The translations under genes and the position numbers were made by a program. A stretch of 64,000 bases of DNA. It comes from Metellina segmentata (Eukaryota; Arthropoda; Arachnida; Araneae; Tetragnathidae). The notes beneath the pieces are model-generated. The model had not been told where the DNA came from, ran no database searches, and saw nothing but the letters and a program-made list of their open reading frames with translations. Positions 13,601-28,600 of this stretch are shown here, one piece after another. The stretch is from assembly GCA_947359465.1 (NCBI GenBank), contig OX375877.1:52242744-52306743 (forward strand), written 5' to 3'. Every line of letters starts with the position of its first letter. Positions within the stretch are counted from its first letter, which is position 1.

Positions 13601-16600
13601 TCCCATAACTCCCTTTTCTTAACTAAGCCTTACCAGGCCGCGTGTAAGGTCGGGATACCGCCATTTAATAGTGCATTCGATAACATAAAAATAGCAAAGG
13701 TAGGTAGTAAATTAACGTTGGATTGCAGCAACATATAACATAGGTGCTTGCTCCGATAATTTTAATACGAACCCCAATATTTTATCACAAATTTGGATTC
13801 TACACATGATTTCAGGCGGATTTGATGACAAAATAATTTAAAACGCGCGCGCGTAAAATAGACAGAGAAAATCCATAAAAACCATTGAGGGAGCGTATAA
13901 ATGTTCGGAATTCAATCACATTATAAATATTAATAAAGACGTGTAGTGGCCATCGTAGTCAATGACCTGTTGCAGGCGCCTTGGAATGGAGTCCATTAAG
14001 ATGGTGACAAAGTCAGAATCCATTCTGACTGAAAACCAAGATCTGTTGGCAGAAATTTCTGTTTTCACTTTGTGAACAATCCCCAATAACTATAATAATC
14101 ATCAAATTTCGCAAAGTCACTGCGCTACTAATTATGCACGTAATGAGCTCGAATTTGGAATTCCAATGTTTCAGTAACAGTTGAATCACATGGTGTCAAA
14201 ATTTGACCATGTTTCTATTTATAATTTTTATGAGTACTAATTTCATAATTGATAAAAAAAATAGTCAATTTAGTTTGATAATTAAAATTTTTATAGATTA
14301 TGTTAGGGTTTATATGTAGCAAAGGATGAAGAAACAATTTCTAGGAAAGATTAATGTTTGTATCAAATATGACAAAACATGTGAAACACCAATTTAACAT
14401 TAGGATATCTAATTTTCAAACACTTAGAAATTGGTGAAAAATCCAATAAAATTGATGAACCTTTTTTTCCATCTAAAATCGTGTGTAGAATCCAAATTTG
14501 TGAAAAAAAATGGGGGTACGTATTGAAATTATCGGAGAAAGCAATACAAGTTAAATATGAAGACGGCCCTTTAGACAAATTGTAAGTATTGATATTTGTA
14601 GAAAATATTAATCCCTATATATTGCTACCTTCCGTTTTGTTCTGTGATGTAAATTGTGCAATTGCAATCCTGTGAGTCGTGATCGAGAGATATGAAATAT
14701 TCATTAAAATTCTTGTACAAATACAAAAGGGAGCAAAATGTATCCACTTGATACTTTTTAGTTCAGATGCAGAATTGTATTCAGTGTTCTGCAACACAAC
14801 TCCAAGAGAGCCGCGGTAGCTCAGTCAGTAGAGCGTCGGGCTCGCATCAGAAGGGTTGTGGGTTCTGTCCTCGGCGGAGCCTGCAATTCTGATGATTGTG
14901 AGATCGGCGCTTCGACCTGGCTAAAGACCGTCGTGTTCACTAATGGTGACTGGGGCACGTTAAATAGGTCGTGGTCACGATGTCCCCCATGTTCCCATAC
15001 CAAATCAATACCTCTGGGGGTATCTGATCAGAGGGTTATCGGCCTCTGATTGGTATCTAAATTACGATATGTGTGAGTGAATGGATGTATGAAAGGGACC
15101 TTCCTGTAAAACGGATGTGTCATGTATGCCGAGCAAAGTCGGACTTCCTCCCAATGGGGCTCAATAACATGGAAGGCGCACCCCCTCGCCTCTTGCCGTC
15201 TTCGACGGGCCTGGCACTCCTCTGGTCTGCCAGTGTAGGCATTAGAAACAACAACAACAACAACAACTCCAAGAAATTGCAATTGTTCTGCAGGTATTTT
15301 GTCCGAATTTTGAAAACTTCAGTCAAATCAAAAGCAAACGTAAAACACAACTATCGGCTAAATTTGTATTACATATTTATTATAAAACCTCAAAATTAAT
15401 TCACTTACTTTATTTAAAACCAAGGCATACTTTCAGAATTTTCAATTCTGTCCATAACTTTTGAAGTTAAATATTTTGTCATTGACATGGAAGACGTGTT
15501 ATAAATAAAGTGTTTGTGGTAATTTGGGCGGTTGTTTCGTACCTGGAGAAGAAAAAAAAAAGGTGCGGCGAGGAGCGTGCGCTTTGCACTGCAGAACATC
15601 GTAACTTACGATACGGCCAAAATTTTGATAAAATTAAGGTAAAATTGTTCTGCAAAGACTTTGTTTTGATCTGCTACGTACGTCGCACTTTTAAGCACTT
15701 ACTGTTCCCGGACTTTTCAGTAGCTTCTATTGCCAATAGAAAATATCCAGTTTCTCAATAGATCATTTATACTCGATATCATAGATGTCTTTATTAATAT
15801 CGGTATAAAAGCTTGAAAAAATCCCAGTTAAAATTACATCCAATTCTTATCCGAAACCTGTATGGATTCATAACAAAACACTAAACCTTAAACCTTGTGC
15901 CAAATATTAATAGCCTTAAATCGATCAAAATAATCAGTACTTACAGTTTCATCGGAAGCTATGACTGGTTGCTGGCCAAACATTTTTCTATGGGCTTCTC
16001 GGAATTCTTCCATCAGCATTTCTAGAATAAACGTATATTAAATTAAAACTACTACGAGTGTTTTGCAAAGTAAATTTTCTAACGCTTCATTAAGCAATGA
16101 AAGAAAATAGCGAAGTAAAAGTCAGCGGAAACTCTGTGGCTTAAATGGAACATAATAAGAAAATAAGGTACAAAATGCCCTAAAATTATGATAGAAACCA
16201 ACAAAATTGGAAACTTCGATGTCGAAAATTTCAATCCCTCGGAGGAAATATTTGAAGAATAGTCTAGAAAAAATTATTTTAAAGGAAAAATACAAAATAA
16301 ATTTACCTGAATGCAAAGATAAATATTGTTTGCTCCTTAAAACCTTTGTAAAGTATGTGTATCTTCGTAAAACCGGGTGCTTTTGTAATACAATTAGCGT
16401 GATAGTTCAAATATTTTTTAATAAAACTAAACTAATGCAATTTAAACTAAATATTTTTAGAACTTTTGCATAAACAATCAGCTTTTCTAATCCAACAAAA
16501 GCACCGCTGTGATCTGATTGATTGATAGATTTCGTCATCATCAAACCAGAAACCAAAGATCCAGAATAATAATAAATGCACTACATGCAGCGAAAGTTAA

Positions 16601-19600
16601 GCTTAATAATCAAAGCTAAAATCTTATTTTTTAATTAAACAACATTTTGAAAAGTAAAAAATATTTTAAAATCCAAAACGTATCCATAGACAATTCAGCA
16701 GATTAAAATTATAAACGTATGTGAGGTGCAACTTGAACCTCTAACCCATTGTATCAATAACCCGTTGTGTTGCTGCAGTGTAACGTCAATTAAAAAATAC
16801 CAAAAACCCTAACTTCATAGTGCACCAGTGTAATGCCAAGTGGTTCAAAATTCCACCCTTATACTGCCATTGTGATTAATATTCAATTGACCAGGCATTG
16901 AAAAGAAAAAATAAAGTATATTTTGTTACATCTTAAAATCACTATTGCGTGTAATTCAAAATGATATAACTTACCGTGCTGCATCCTTTTGATTGTATCT
17001 TCCTTACATTTTTTCCCTTTGAAAGCTTCTAAAAAACAATGAAAATTAAATAAACAGCGTCACATCTTTTGTAGAGAAAAAGAACACGTCTAATCATTCA
17101 CAGGCTTATTAAGATAGTTTAATATTTTCTAGTTTTGTAGAGTCTGTTATGCCTTTTACTAAATACGTGCATTTAGCTTTAAGTATCTGCATACTTTAAA
17201 AAAAGCCCATTTTGACGAAAATGCGCAATTTTTTTTTATTCTACTAACGAATTTCCTGTACTTTTTGTGCTTCTAAAACAGTTTCAACTTTTAATGTGTT
17301 CAAAAAAAGCTAAGCCAATTTAAAATTTGAACGAAATTGTTAAGTTATACCGGAAGTAGCATAACGAAATCGGAACTAATAATAAGAATTTTCTATTTTT
17401 ACCATAATTTTTCTACCCTTTATCTGTTAAAAAATCTAATGATTATGTTGCTATATATTGGCCACTGCAATTTTTTAATGAAAATTTGTTAGAATTTTCA
17501 TAATGAATATTTGTTAGAAAAATTTTGCAATATCTTTACTCTCTTGGATTTTTTTTTTACAAGCATTTTTCTCAAAATTTCATTTTAGGCATAAACATTG
17601 AATTTCAGAAATTATAACTAAAAAAAGTTATTGATATATATTTATGCAATTTTTTATGCACATTCAATATAGTTATAGTGTTTGTTTGTGCATGCACTAG
17701 AATCATATTGATATATTTATTTATTTTTTCTTATTTATGAGCTTACATTTGAATATCGATGTTGCAAAATGGTCAAAATTCCTTTAACAATTTTTCGATG
17801 ATTCATAAAACCTTTATTTTTTAAATATCTTTCTATTTCTAGTAGAAACACTAGATATCCTGAAGTTTGCTCTGATCATGTTTTTTTTTGCTGCTAATTT
17901 AAATTGTATGCCCTGTATCATTTTTTCAAAAATTTTAAAAATATTACTACACAAAATATTATTTTGTGTTATATTTCTTTTTTTAATTTTAATTATTGAT
18001 AGTGCAAAATTAATTTTGAGCACAAATAATAAAAAATAATATTAAATTGCTTCTGCATAGTACTTAAAAAAAAAACGTGCTTCGAACGTATGCGGATACC
18101 TTGATTGATTTCTTGGCTTCTATGTTTAATGAAAACTTGGAAATGTGTCGGCTTACTTACCAGGCCGGTTTGCTTTCACAGGACCTCCATTCTTGGTTTC
18201 GTCTATGACTCTGTTCCCATTGGTGTTCATCCTCGCAGCCACCTTCTGCAGCTCGTTCAAGAAGCTGTTGTCCTTGAAGGAGGAGTTCTCTTCAATGGAC
18301 AGGGAAGGCTGCAAGGAGGACGACGATGAAGAGGACGTGGAGGACTTCTCCAATTCCAGCTTCCTCTTCTCTTCCTCCAACCTGCGCTTCTCTTCCTCCA
18401 GTCTCCGCCTGCCCTCCTCCAGCATCCTCTTCTCCTCCTGGATCCAGGAGTCGTCCTCCGCGGAGGACGGGGTCTTGGGGGGTGGCCACTTGGGCGCCTT
18501 GGGCAGCCCTTCGAAGGCGCTTTCCTCCGAGATGGAGTAGTCCTTCTCCGAGTCGCTGGACACGCTGCTCTGGAAAGAGCTGCCCTCCGACTTGGAGGAG
18601 CAGCTGCCGGAGAAGTCGTGGTCCTTCAGGGTGGTGGACAGCCTGGAAAGAAAATTGGGGAGTCAATCGACAATTCATGGAAATCGATCTAAGTCATTAT
18701 AAACTTCATTACAGCAATTCTCGATGGCTAGTCAGAAGACAGTTCTTCCAAGTTTGGTCCTTTGCGAGTTGACGATTGTGACGTGCTGCGTATAAAAATA
18801 TCTGATACGTAGTAAAAAATTAAAATCCTTCAAAACAGCCAGTAATAAACAGTGAGAACGTGTATACGATCGTCAAAAGAGTTCGGTTCAGTTGATGCTG
18901 TACGTCTTGTTCCATCGATCGGAATGGCCATTAGCCATGTTCTATAATGCTGTGCTCAGATGGCAAAATGTTATAAGTCACTTTTCCCAAAAAATTGAGT
19001 ACGTCCCATTCTGGAGTATGGTTTGTTAATGTTTAGAAGGTGGCAAAGAAAATGTGTAAGATCGTCGGAAGAGTTCAGTTCAGATGATGCTGTACGTCTT
19101 GTTCCATCGGAATGGCCATTAGCCATGTTCTATAATGCTGTGCTCAGATGGCAAATTGTTATAAGTCACTTTTCCCAAAAAATTGAGTACGTCCCATTCT
19201 GGAGTATGGTTTGTTAATGTTTAGAAGGTGGCAAAGAAAATGTGTAAGATCGTTGGAAGAGTTCAGTTCAGATGATGCTGTACGGCTTGTTCCATCGGAA
19301 TGGCCATTAGCCATGTTCTATATTGCTGTGCTCAGATGGCAAAATGTTATAAGTCACTTTTCCCAAAAAATTAAGTACGTCCCATTCTGGAGTATGGTTT
19401 GCTAACGTTTAGAAAGTGGCAAAGAAAATGTATAAGATCGTCAAGAGTTCGGTTCAGATGATGCTGTACGTCTTGTTCCATCGGAATGGCCATTAGCCAT
19501 GTTCTATAATGCTGTGCTCAGATGGCAAAATGTTGTAAGTCCCTTTTCACAAAAAATTGAGTAAGTCCAATTCTGGAGCCTTGTTTGTTAATGTTTAGAA

Positions 19601-22600
19601 GGTGGCAAAATGTCGTAAGTCTTTCTCTTTCAGTTTATGAGGAAACAAAGGTGGGAAAATGTAATATGTCAAAAACCACAGAACTACATGTTGAATCTTG
19701 AAATTGCTGTCACGAAAAATTAAAAAAAATGACTCATAACATTTTGCCATCTGAGCACAGAATTTATTAGTCGTTTTAATTTTCATAAGCGTTGTGTTTT
19801 GAAGGTTTTTCATTTTTTACTATCGATTTGACTGTTTTTCATTTTCTACAGTCAATTTGACTGAGGTTTTTCAATACTTACTATCAATTTGATTAAGGGT
19901 TTGACCAGGGGTCAACTACAAGGTTTCGGGGGGTTAGCGGAAAAAAATGCAGTAATTCACTAGCAAAAATAGAGAACTAAGCAAAATAAAGTATTCATAA
20001 TTTTTCCGATTCTTCAGTGCTCAAAAATTAAAAATAATTAGAAGATTCCATTATTTTTTATTTGAAATGGGCTTAAAGCTGTGAAGTTGAGAATGACTTT
20101 TAATATTTAAACTATACACTGGCGTCGGTAATTATTAGTACGCAGCTCTTTCATTGCTTACATTAAGATTAATATATATTTTTTCACGTACTTAATACTT
20201 TAATTTTTTTTAAGTTAAGAGGAATTTCCTTTTGATACATTCGAATTAATAAATATGAGTTTGCACAATCTTGACAGTTTATTTTATTTCAGAATTCTAG
20301 TTAGTTTTAACGTGTTTCTCTAAACTTCCATTACTAGTCCTTAATGTGAAGTTTTTAAATCCATTTAACATAAATCAAAACATTTAACTCCCAATATTGA
20401 GGTGAAAATAAAAATCATTGTGGTCTTATGCTGATCTCATATGATCCATTTAATTTTACAAAAACATGGGGGTCCAAATTTTTTTTTCATTTTCAAGGGA
20501 ATTGAACATTTTGGGAACACTAGGTTTTATGCTATCAGATACTTTGATAAACGTGAACTCCCACGAAGCAAACTTGGAGCTACCACCTTCTTGACTAGCA
20601 TGGAAGTAAATAATTGAGGAAATATTTCATGTTGCAAGTGGAAAAGTAAAAGGATGGTAAGTAAGAAAGCGTAAAGCAGTTTTAGCTTTCGAAGTATCTG
20701 ATTAATTTCTCAATGCTTACGAACAAAATATTTTACCTAATGGTCAGGTATTTGGTTCAAAAGAAAGGTTCGTTTATTTATGTTAATAATTGACATACTC
20801 GTATTACTTGCAATTGAATATCTAATGACGAAATTTGAATTTATATAGAGTTTAAAAAACTTAACTTAGTTTTAAAACTTACATTTACCATTCCATTTGA
20901 TTAGTTAATGGAAGATTGTATCAGAAGTATCTAAAAAAATCCACTAATTTGTACTAGCATCCCAAACCAATAATCTTTAAGAAATAACTTTAACATTTTT
21001 TCAAGTTTATTTAAAATTTGTGCAATAGAATTTATAACAGATAAGAAGTGAATCTCTACATATTTTGAAATTCCTGATATGGTAAATAACAAAGAAAGTC
21101 AATATTTTAAGCAAGTATCTGCTAATTTCTATCATTACACACTCATCTCAATTAAATGCATATCACATAATAAAAAAAAATTAAACAATTTCTTCAAGCC
21201 AAACAACTGTGCATGCATATACGTATTTTTATATTTTGAACCTCGTTGTTTTAAAACTGATTTAAAGATAAATTTGTTACAAATATATTTATTTTAAGCA
21301 GACGTTTTTGGATTAGAAAATTAATGAATTAATAATAAACGAGGGATGATAAATATTTTATATGTATGCTTTTACAATTCTTTACTGTTTCAAACTATTC
21401 TTCCATTTTTGTTTAGACTCATTCACTTCACTAACAACAAATTTTTAAATGACACAAATAAAATGTTACATTCTTGATAAAAATAAAAATCTGTTTTCCT
21501 CTATTGCATTCACGAAAACAATCAACAATGGTTGCATTAAGCACATGCAGAATTTTCTGTGTGATAGATATCGAAACCCAAAGCACTATGCATGCAAGCC
21601 CACTAATATGTGCATCTAATATGAGTGCAAGAAGCCAACTACTCTACTAGGTGCACAAAAAGTAGGGATTAACTATCTACTTACGAGTATGCAATGCACT
21701 ACAGTGAATTGAACTAAGTAGTTGCACGTCATTGTCTATATGTTTGGTGGCTGTTGCTTCCTTGGAGCCGTGTGAATTGTAAGATTGCATCAACTGCTCT
21801 AACAGATGCATGGACTACAATTATTTATGAAATTTAAAGCAATAGTTTCAATAATTGCGATACATCGTGCTTCTTGGGGGTCAAAAGAAAAGATCGTTGC
21901 ACCGATGGACAAGATAAATTGACTTATTACAAAAATAAGCTCAAATTATACACTGTATCATGGATTTTTCATTTGACTGTAAAACTGTTATGTTGTGAAA
22001 TATTTTTGTATGAGCGTACCGCACGATTTTTCTACCTTCGTTTTCGGATCTGACCAATGAAGAGCTTTAATCTATCTAACTTGTCTATAGAACCTAAACC
22101 TCCCTAATTTGTCTGTAGCACCTCAACCTCTCCCATCCTGTCTGTAGAACTTCAACTTCTCGAACTTGTCTGTAAGACCTCGACCCTAGACTTATCCCTA
22201 CGAAAAATCGTATCGTATGGCAGAGCTGACGGGAAAACACTGATAACTGGTTGAAACACGTAACCATTCTAAAGAAACATAAAGAAATGTATTTCTAAAG
22301 AAACATTCTCCCAATTCTAGGGAAACATTTAATTTTTCCTCTGCGGTTCCCAACCTTAAAACTAAACGGGACAAGTAAAATTGAGTGACATAGCCAGATG
22401 TATCGAGGGGTTCCTGTATTTAGAAAAACTATTTATATTTTGGGTCCAAATTTGATTAATTAAAAATAATAATATTATTACTTTCAATTCCTGATATTTC
22501 TACTATGTAAAAAAAGTATTTTATGTAATTGCGTTTTTAATTCTTTAGAGAGATTAATTATTTGCAATGCTGTTTTTAACTTTTTGAATGTAAATCTAAA

Positions 22601-25600
22601 CTTATTTTGAATTAAAATTCATAAACTGATGATTTACGTTTTACAGTCTTAAAATTCTCTCCTGGGCAAACAACATTTTACTTGACAATATAACGCTCGT
22701 ATTCAATTACTAAGATTTATCTGTGTCACCGGCTAAAACTTGATGCAGTTAAGTTCAAGAAGCAAGTATTAAAAAAATGTAATTTTATAGAGAATGAACA
22801 AAGCATTATAAATTAAAAACTTTTAGCAGACAATAGCTTAAAATATGACTTTCTAATACTTTCACATTTATCAACCAATAACGGTCTAATATGCCAACAT
22901 TCATAAAGTTAAAAACTACAAGTTAAAAATGAATACATTGAATATTTTTATGCAAAAAAAAAAACTAAAAATTAGTAGACCAAATTATAAGTATTTTGTT
23001 AACGCGATGTAAATTAAAAGTGAAACAAATTTAATTAAGTGAAATTACGATAGTGAACTTAAAATTTGATCAGTCCCAAAATTATGCAGCGAACTAGAAT
23101 GATAGATATTATCCAAGACACTTTTTAATACAAAATTGTGACAAAACGTTAAAAACGAAATATATTTGAAAGTATTCGCGAATTAAGTCGGATTTTGCTC
23201 CATATTAAATTATTTTTGATCTGAAATGAATCTAAGAATATCTTTTCCAAGTTATCGATGATCCTTACAAGCGGAAGAGTGAAAAACGAAAAATATATCT
23301 AAACAAATAATAGAATGATAGTTCAAATTTTCTTCTAACATTTATTCCTCATCTTAAAAAAGATTTGAAATTATAAAAAATAATAAAATACAAATTCACC
23401 ATTATAAATAACCAAAATGAACCAATATTACACGATCCCAACACAATATCAGTGATAAAATTAATCGGCAATACTAAATATATGTAATAGTAGTTTAAAA
23501 CAAAATACCAAACCAACCGACCGTCATACAAGTGCGTTGTGCACATTAATAAATAAAAATTAGAAGCAATAAAGTGTCAAAATAAATGTTCGCATCACGT
23601 GGTAAGTTTAGTGCACTACATAGTTCTTGAATGCAGTTTTAATTGAAGATATTCTTGAGTTGAACCAATTACCCGTCACTGAGGCTTCTAGAAGTCGAAA
23701 TGGTGTCTTCGTTCTTGTTGCCGTTTGACAACTGACTGGTAGAACCGTTGTCCAAAAATAGACTAATGCCTGCTCCTTTCTTTACAGTCAAACGAATGTC
23801 TTTAGCTGACTTCATGAGAGCTACAGCCTGAAAAGCAAATGCAAGTGATCAAAAGGACGAATTCACTATCAGAAATGAAGACTGAAGTTCAAAATATTAG
23901 CAATTAAGTTATACTCTTCTAAACAACATAACGTAAACACGTGTTTATTATTTTATATCTTAAGTATACATAAAACTGGAGCGTCATATGGACAAAAGTA
24001 TTTGGACACTGCAGAAATTCGGAGGAGGATCCATCTCAGTGTGAGGTTGTTTTCCCTGGTTAGAACTCGGCCCATTGCTTTATGTACCTGGTACCATGAA
24101 CGCTGACGTGTACTTCAACGTTCTGGATAATACGGCTTTACCTACATTATGCCATTACTACGGCGATGATGGTGGTTTCTTCCAACAGGATCGAGCTCCA
24201 TGCCATACTGCAAAACGTGTGCTGGACTGGTTTTTTGAAAATTAGGTGTATTCGCTTGACTGGCACGTTCAGAGCCCCGATCTCAATCCGATCGAGCACT
24301 TGTAGGACGAACTGGGATGACGAGTACGACACCACCACCCACGCCCATATTCAGAACAATCTCTTCTGACAGCCTAGCAAGAGGCTTGAAGAGCTATTCC
24401 TATCCAGACATACAGGGAACAAGTGGAAAGTTTGCCTCGACATGTTGCAGCTGTAATACAAGCAAAAAGAGAACCTACCCGCTACTAAATAGAAAAAAAA
24501 GAGCCCTTTTTCAGAAAAACATGCAGTGCCCAAATACTCTTGTCCATATAGTATATATATATATATATATATATATATCATAAATGTTCTTGATGTTAGT
24601 ATAGAAATGGACGTTGAAGTTGAACTTAACTGATGTAAATCGAAGTTTTTTTTAACATTCCAAGTGGTTTCAACAAGCTAACTGATTCACCAAGATCTGA
24701 CCAATTTTGCCAATGACGAGGTATTTTGTCAAGATATTGACATTTTTGAAGACGACAAGATCAAGGGTTAGTTTTCTTCCAACGACGAAATATCCCGTCC
24801 ATTAATGTCTGGTAGGTTTTGCTAATGCGTCGAGACAAAGCCAGTAAGTAGGAAAACCATAGACATATCTGAAAATAGTCATATATTTACCAGTACTTAG
24901 TATTCCGATGCTAAAGCAAGTGAAGAATCCATCTATATTGTTTGATGACTGGATGGAAAGGGATGGTGCAAGATGAAAACAGTCTCGTGTCTATTCGCCT
25001 AGACATGCGCGTATTTAGAAGGGCCCACGTCGATCCAAGTATTTTGACCCTCCGAGCATTTGAAAGCTATAGTAAATCACTCGAAAATCTAAGCAAGATT
25101 TGAGCATCCTTGAAGACTAAATAACCACATTTGTTGGTTTAGCTTATTAAACCCTTGATCAGTTTCTATTGAAATGTGTGAACAAAAACTGATCGAGTCA
25201 GATTCAACTTTTATCGACTATAATCTGTCAATTAAACTTGATTCGTGAGAACGCGCATTTACTATGATTTTTATTGAATTTGGCTGTCTTGTGTTTGGAG
25301 CAGATTATTCATTTTTGGATAGTGAGCCATCAAACCCCAAACAACCGATCATCTCACAACTCTGGGTTGGTAATGCAGAATCGTACACATGCAGCGTTTC
25401 AATTACAGTGTAATGGATAAATACTCACTTCATTAAGCTTCAAGTCATGGAAACTTGTTCCGTTCATGTCCAGTATCTGGTCTCCAACTTGAAGGCCCGC
25501 TTGATCTGCAATGCCGCCTTCTTTGACGGTGCACATAAAAATGCCTGGAAGCTCTTTGGGACCTTTGGCAATGCTGTGATATAAATATTTTCAGTAAACG

Positions 25601-28600
25601 AACTCGTAACTATACCTGTCTATGAGATATTATGTGTTCTTTGTGTAAAAATTAAAAATAAAAAAAACACATTATTTACCTGCAACCAAGACTGGAAGAA
25701 CCGGGCACGCTTATTTCTACTTTTACAATAATAGTGTTCTCCAAAGTAGATCCATTCACACGAGAATGCTGAAATGTATCAGAAGTTCAATGTATGAAAA
25801 TTATTAAATGAAGATATTATTGATATTTGCAATGAATTAATATGAGCAATAAGCAACTTCTATTTTTAACTCGGCACTTCTGTTTTGTGTGTATTTTCAC
25901 ACACACACATTCATAGTAAAACTTAAGAAATCTAAGCAACGTAATATCTTCCCCTCTCCCTTTTTATGTAACGCTTAACGAAATACGCTTTTAATTGTCT
26001 AGTATATTTTCACACACACATCCATAGTAAAACTTCAGGAATCTCAGTAATGGAATATCCGCTTTAACGCTTAATAATTAACATTTTCTATATTCTACGT
26101 ATATTTTCTCACGCATACACACAATCCATAGTAAAACTTAAGGTATCTCAGTAATGGAATATCCGCCCTAACGCGTAACAATTCCATAAATATTAAATAA
26201 AATCATTTAGAATTTAATATTTCGATTAAGATATAATTCATTAATATCTACTTATACACAATCCTTATAAACTATTTTATTCATATACCTTATGATTTCG
26301 CTACGAATAAAATTATTTTTCCAAGACATATCACTAAATTATCTTCCATTTGACTGTGAAGACAAAAGTATGTCAATACGTAAGCTGAAATTAGCATTTT
26401 TGTGATTTTGTATACATCTAGCGTGCTACGGTAGAACAGCATACTTCTAAGAAACAAATTATTCATGAGACCGTTTGTATTGAATATATTTTTTTACATA
26501 TCAATGATAAATAAATATAATCATTTGTACTAACATTTATATCTCTGATTTTATTCATAGTTGACACATACTAATTTAACCATATGAAAGCAAAATTTCT
26601 AATGAGCTCGTTTACTTATTAAAATTTGGAAATTTTTTTACCTATACTGTTTTGACAAAACGTTAAAAATTGTTTATGTCAGGCATTTAACACATTGATC
26701 CCAACATTATCTTATTTCACATCTAAAAATACATTCATTAGCTTCAATTTAATTCGCTTTTAAAAAAGAGACGTACGTCGATATGGAAAAAACGTAAGAT
26801 AAGTAAAAAAAGATAATGTCAACATTATCTTATTTTACATCTAAAAATACATTCATTAGCTTCAATTTAATTCGCTTTTAAAAAAGAGACGTACGTCGAT
26901 ATGGAAAAAACCTACAAAAGTTTGGCATCTTCTATTCAAGATATTCTACTTAAATCTGTTTGAAAGTTTTGAGAATTTGAAAATATAATTTGTGTTAGAG
27001 GTTGATTTCTTATAAAAATGCCGTTTTAAAATCTCCAGATACAATTGGTGTAGAAAATAAATTTCAAATTTTTTTTAATAGGTACACACACATGGTACAA
27101 TAGGTGTACTTGCATAAACCAGACATTTAACGTTACCTACTGGTAAGAAACGTGATAAAAAAACACTTAAATAAGGTGCTTGTTGTTCTGATAACCACAC
27201 ACATAAAAGCGAGAACAATATAGGGTTATTACGAATGATTCACGGGGTTTCAAAACACTGTACTCGCAATCGCAAAGTATTGCACATACGCTTTGAGTAC
27301 GGTGATAGGCACGAACGAGTGTAATCCAAAGCTTGGAAATTATAGAACTTCAAAACACTTATGAATCATTTTTAATAACCCTTTACTTTCTTCTTTTCAT
27401 AATGTCTATTTTAAGAACTTACAGCTACTTGTTCTGAACATATGAGAGGTGATGGTGGTTCTACTATTTTCCACGTGACTGGATCCTTGTCACGCCTTCA
27501 GAAATAAAAATGAACAATTTTATGAGTACGTATTTCTCAAATTGAGATGTAAAAGCAATCAAAATAAACACTAATACAGTAAAAAAAAAATCATAATACA
27601 CTCGAAATTATTTTATAACTACTTGATACTTTCTGTGACAGCTTCGTTTTTGCGACTTCAAAAATAATTATTACATGAACCATTGTCATTCCTTTAACAT
27701 TAAAAAGTTTTTCTCCGATTAAAAAACATTAAATTCGAACCCATAATGGTGAAATGAACGACATTAAATTGGAAAAGTAAAATTTAATACAAATTTACTA
27801 TGTATTTAACTATTTCAAAGGCATAGGAATGATGATATCTGTTTAAAATAAATATTAACATAAATAAAAATAGATTTTAGTGAATCTATTCAGTCGGTTG
27901 TGAAACAATTGCCCGTCAATAGAAATTGTAAAGTTATCGATAGGCATTCGTTAATGGCAGGTATTTTCCTTCAAGTCGTGTTCTATTTAAAGCAAATGAC
28001 GATTGGCGAAATTTTTGGCGACGTGCAATGTTTCTTATTTTTACATGAATAAAAGTAAACACCAAGATTGAAATATAATTCAACTTACTCTTTAACTGGT
28101 AGAATACCAACTCCTGCAACAGAAGATTTAAATATTAGAAATCATAACGAATGACAAAAGTTCATATACTAGTATATCAAGTTTCAACTTTAGTAACAAT
28201 TAACTTTCAAATATTGTATGAAATAAACATCGTCTCCATAACACATTATTTCTCATATTAAGATGCTCTAAACGGATATTACAAGAAAATAAGAAATACA
28301 CTATATGGACAAAAGTATTTAGACCAGGCCTCGAAATAGATTTTTTAATACAGGTGCTTCTTGTGCACCTAAGTTTTTAAATTGGGTGCACAGGTCATAT
28401 TTTAGGAGCACATTTAAAAAACGTAATATAAGAGCATCAATGTAATGTAAACTACTTTATTAGTTCGGTATGTTTAGAGAATGGTTAGTATAGTAGATAG
28501 TAAATAAAAATATTTAAATATCTAAATTCTCCCTTCTCCGGCGCACGGCTGTCGCGACAGTCGCTTCAACAGAGCCATCTGGAAAATGTTTCGATCATCG

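Noticed and set aside
14811..14885. Possible tRNA gene
   Set aside because: Good A-box but a poor B-box and no closing acceptor stem; it is the head of a SINE with an (AAC)n tail.
18105..18772. Several plus- and minus-strand frames of 74-148 codons
   Set aside because: Shadows of GC-rich harmonin exon 9, which has few stop codons in any frame; only the in-phase minus frame continues the protein.
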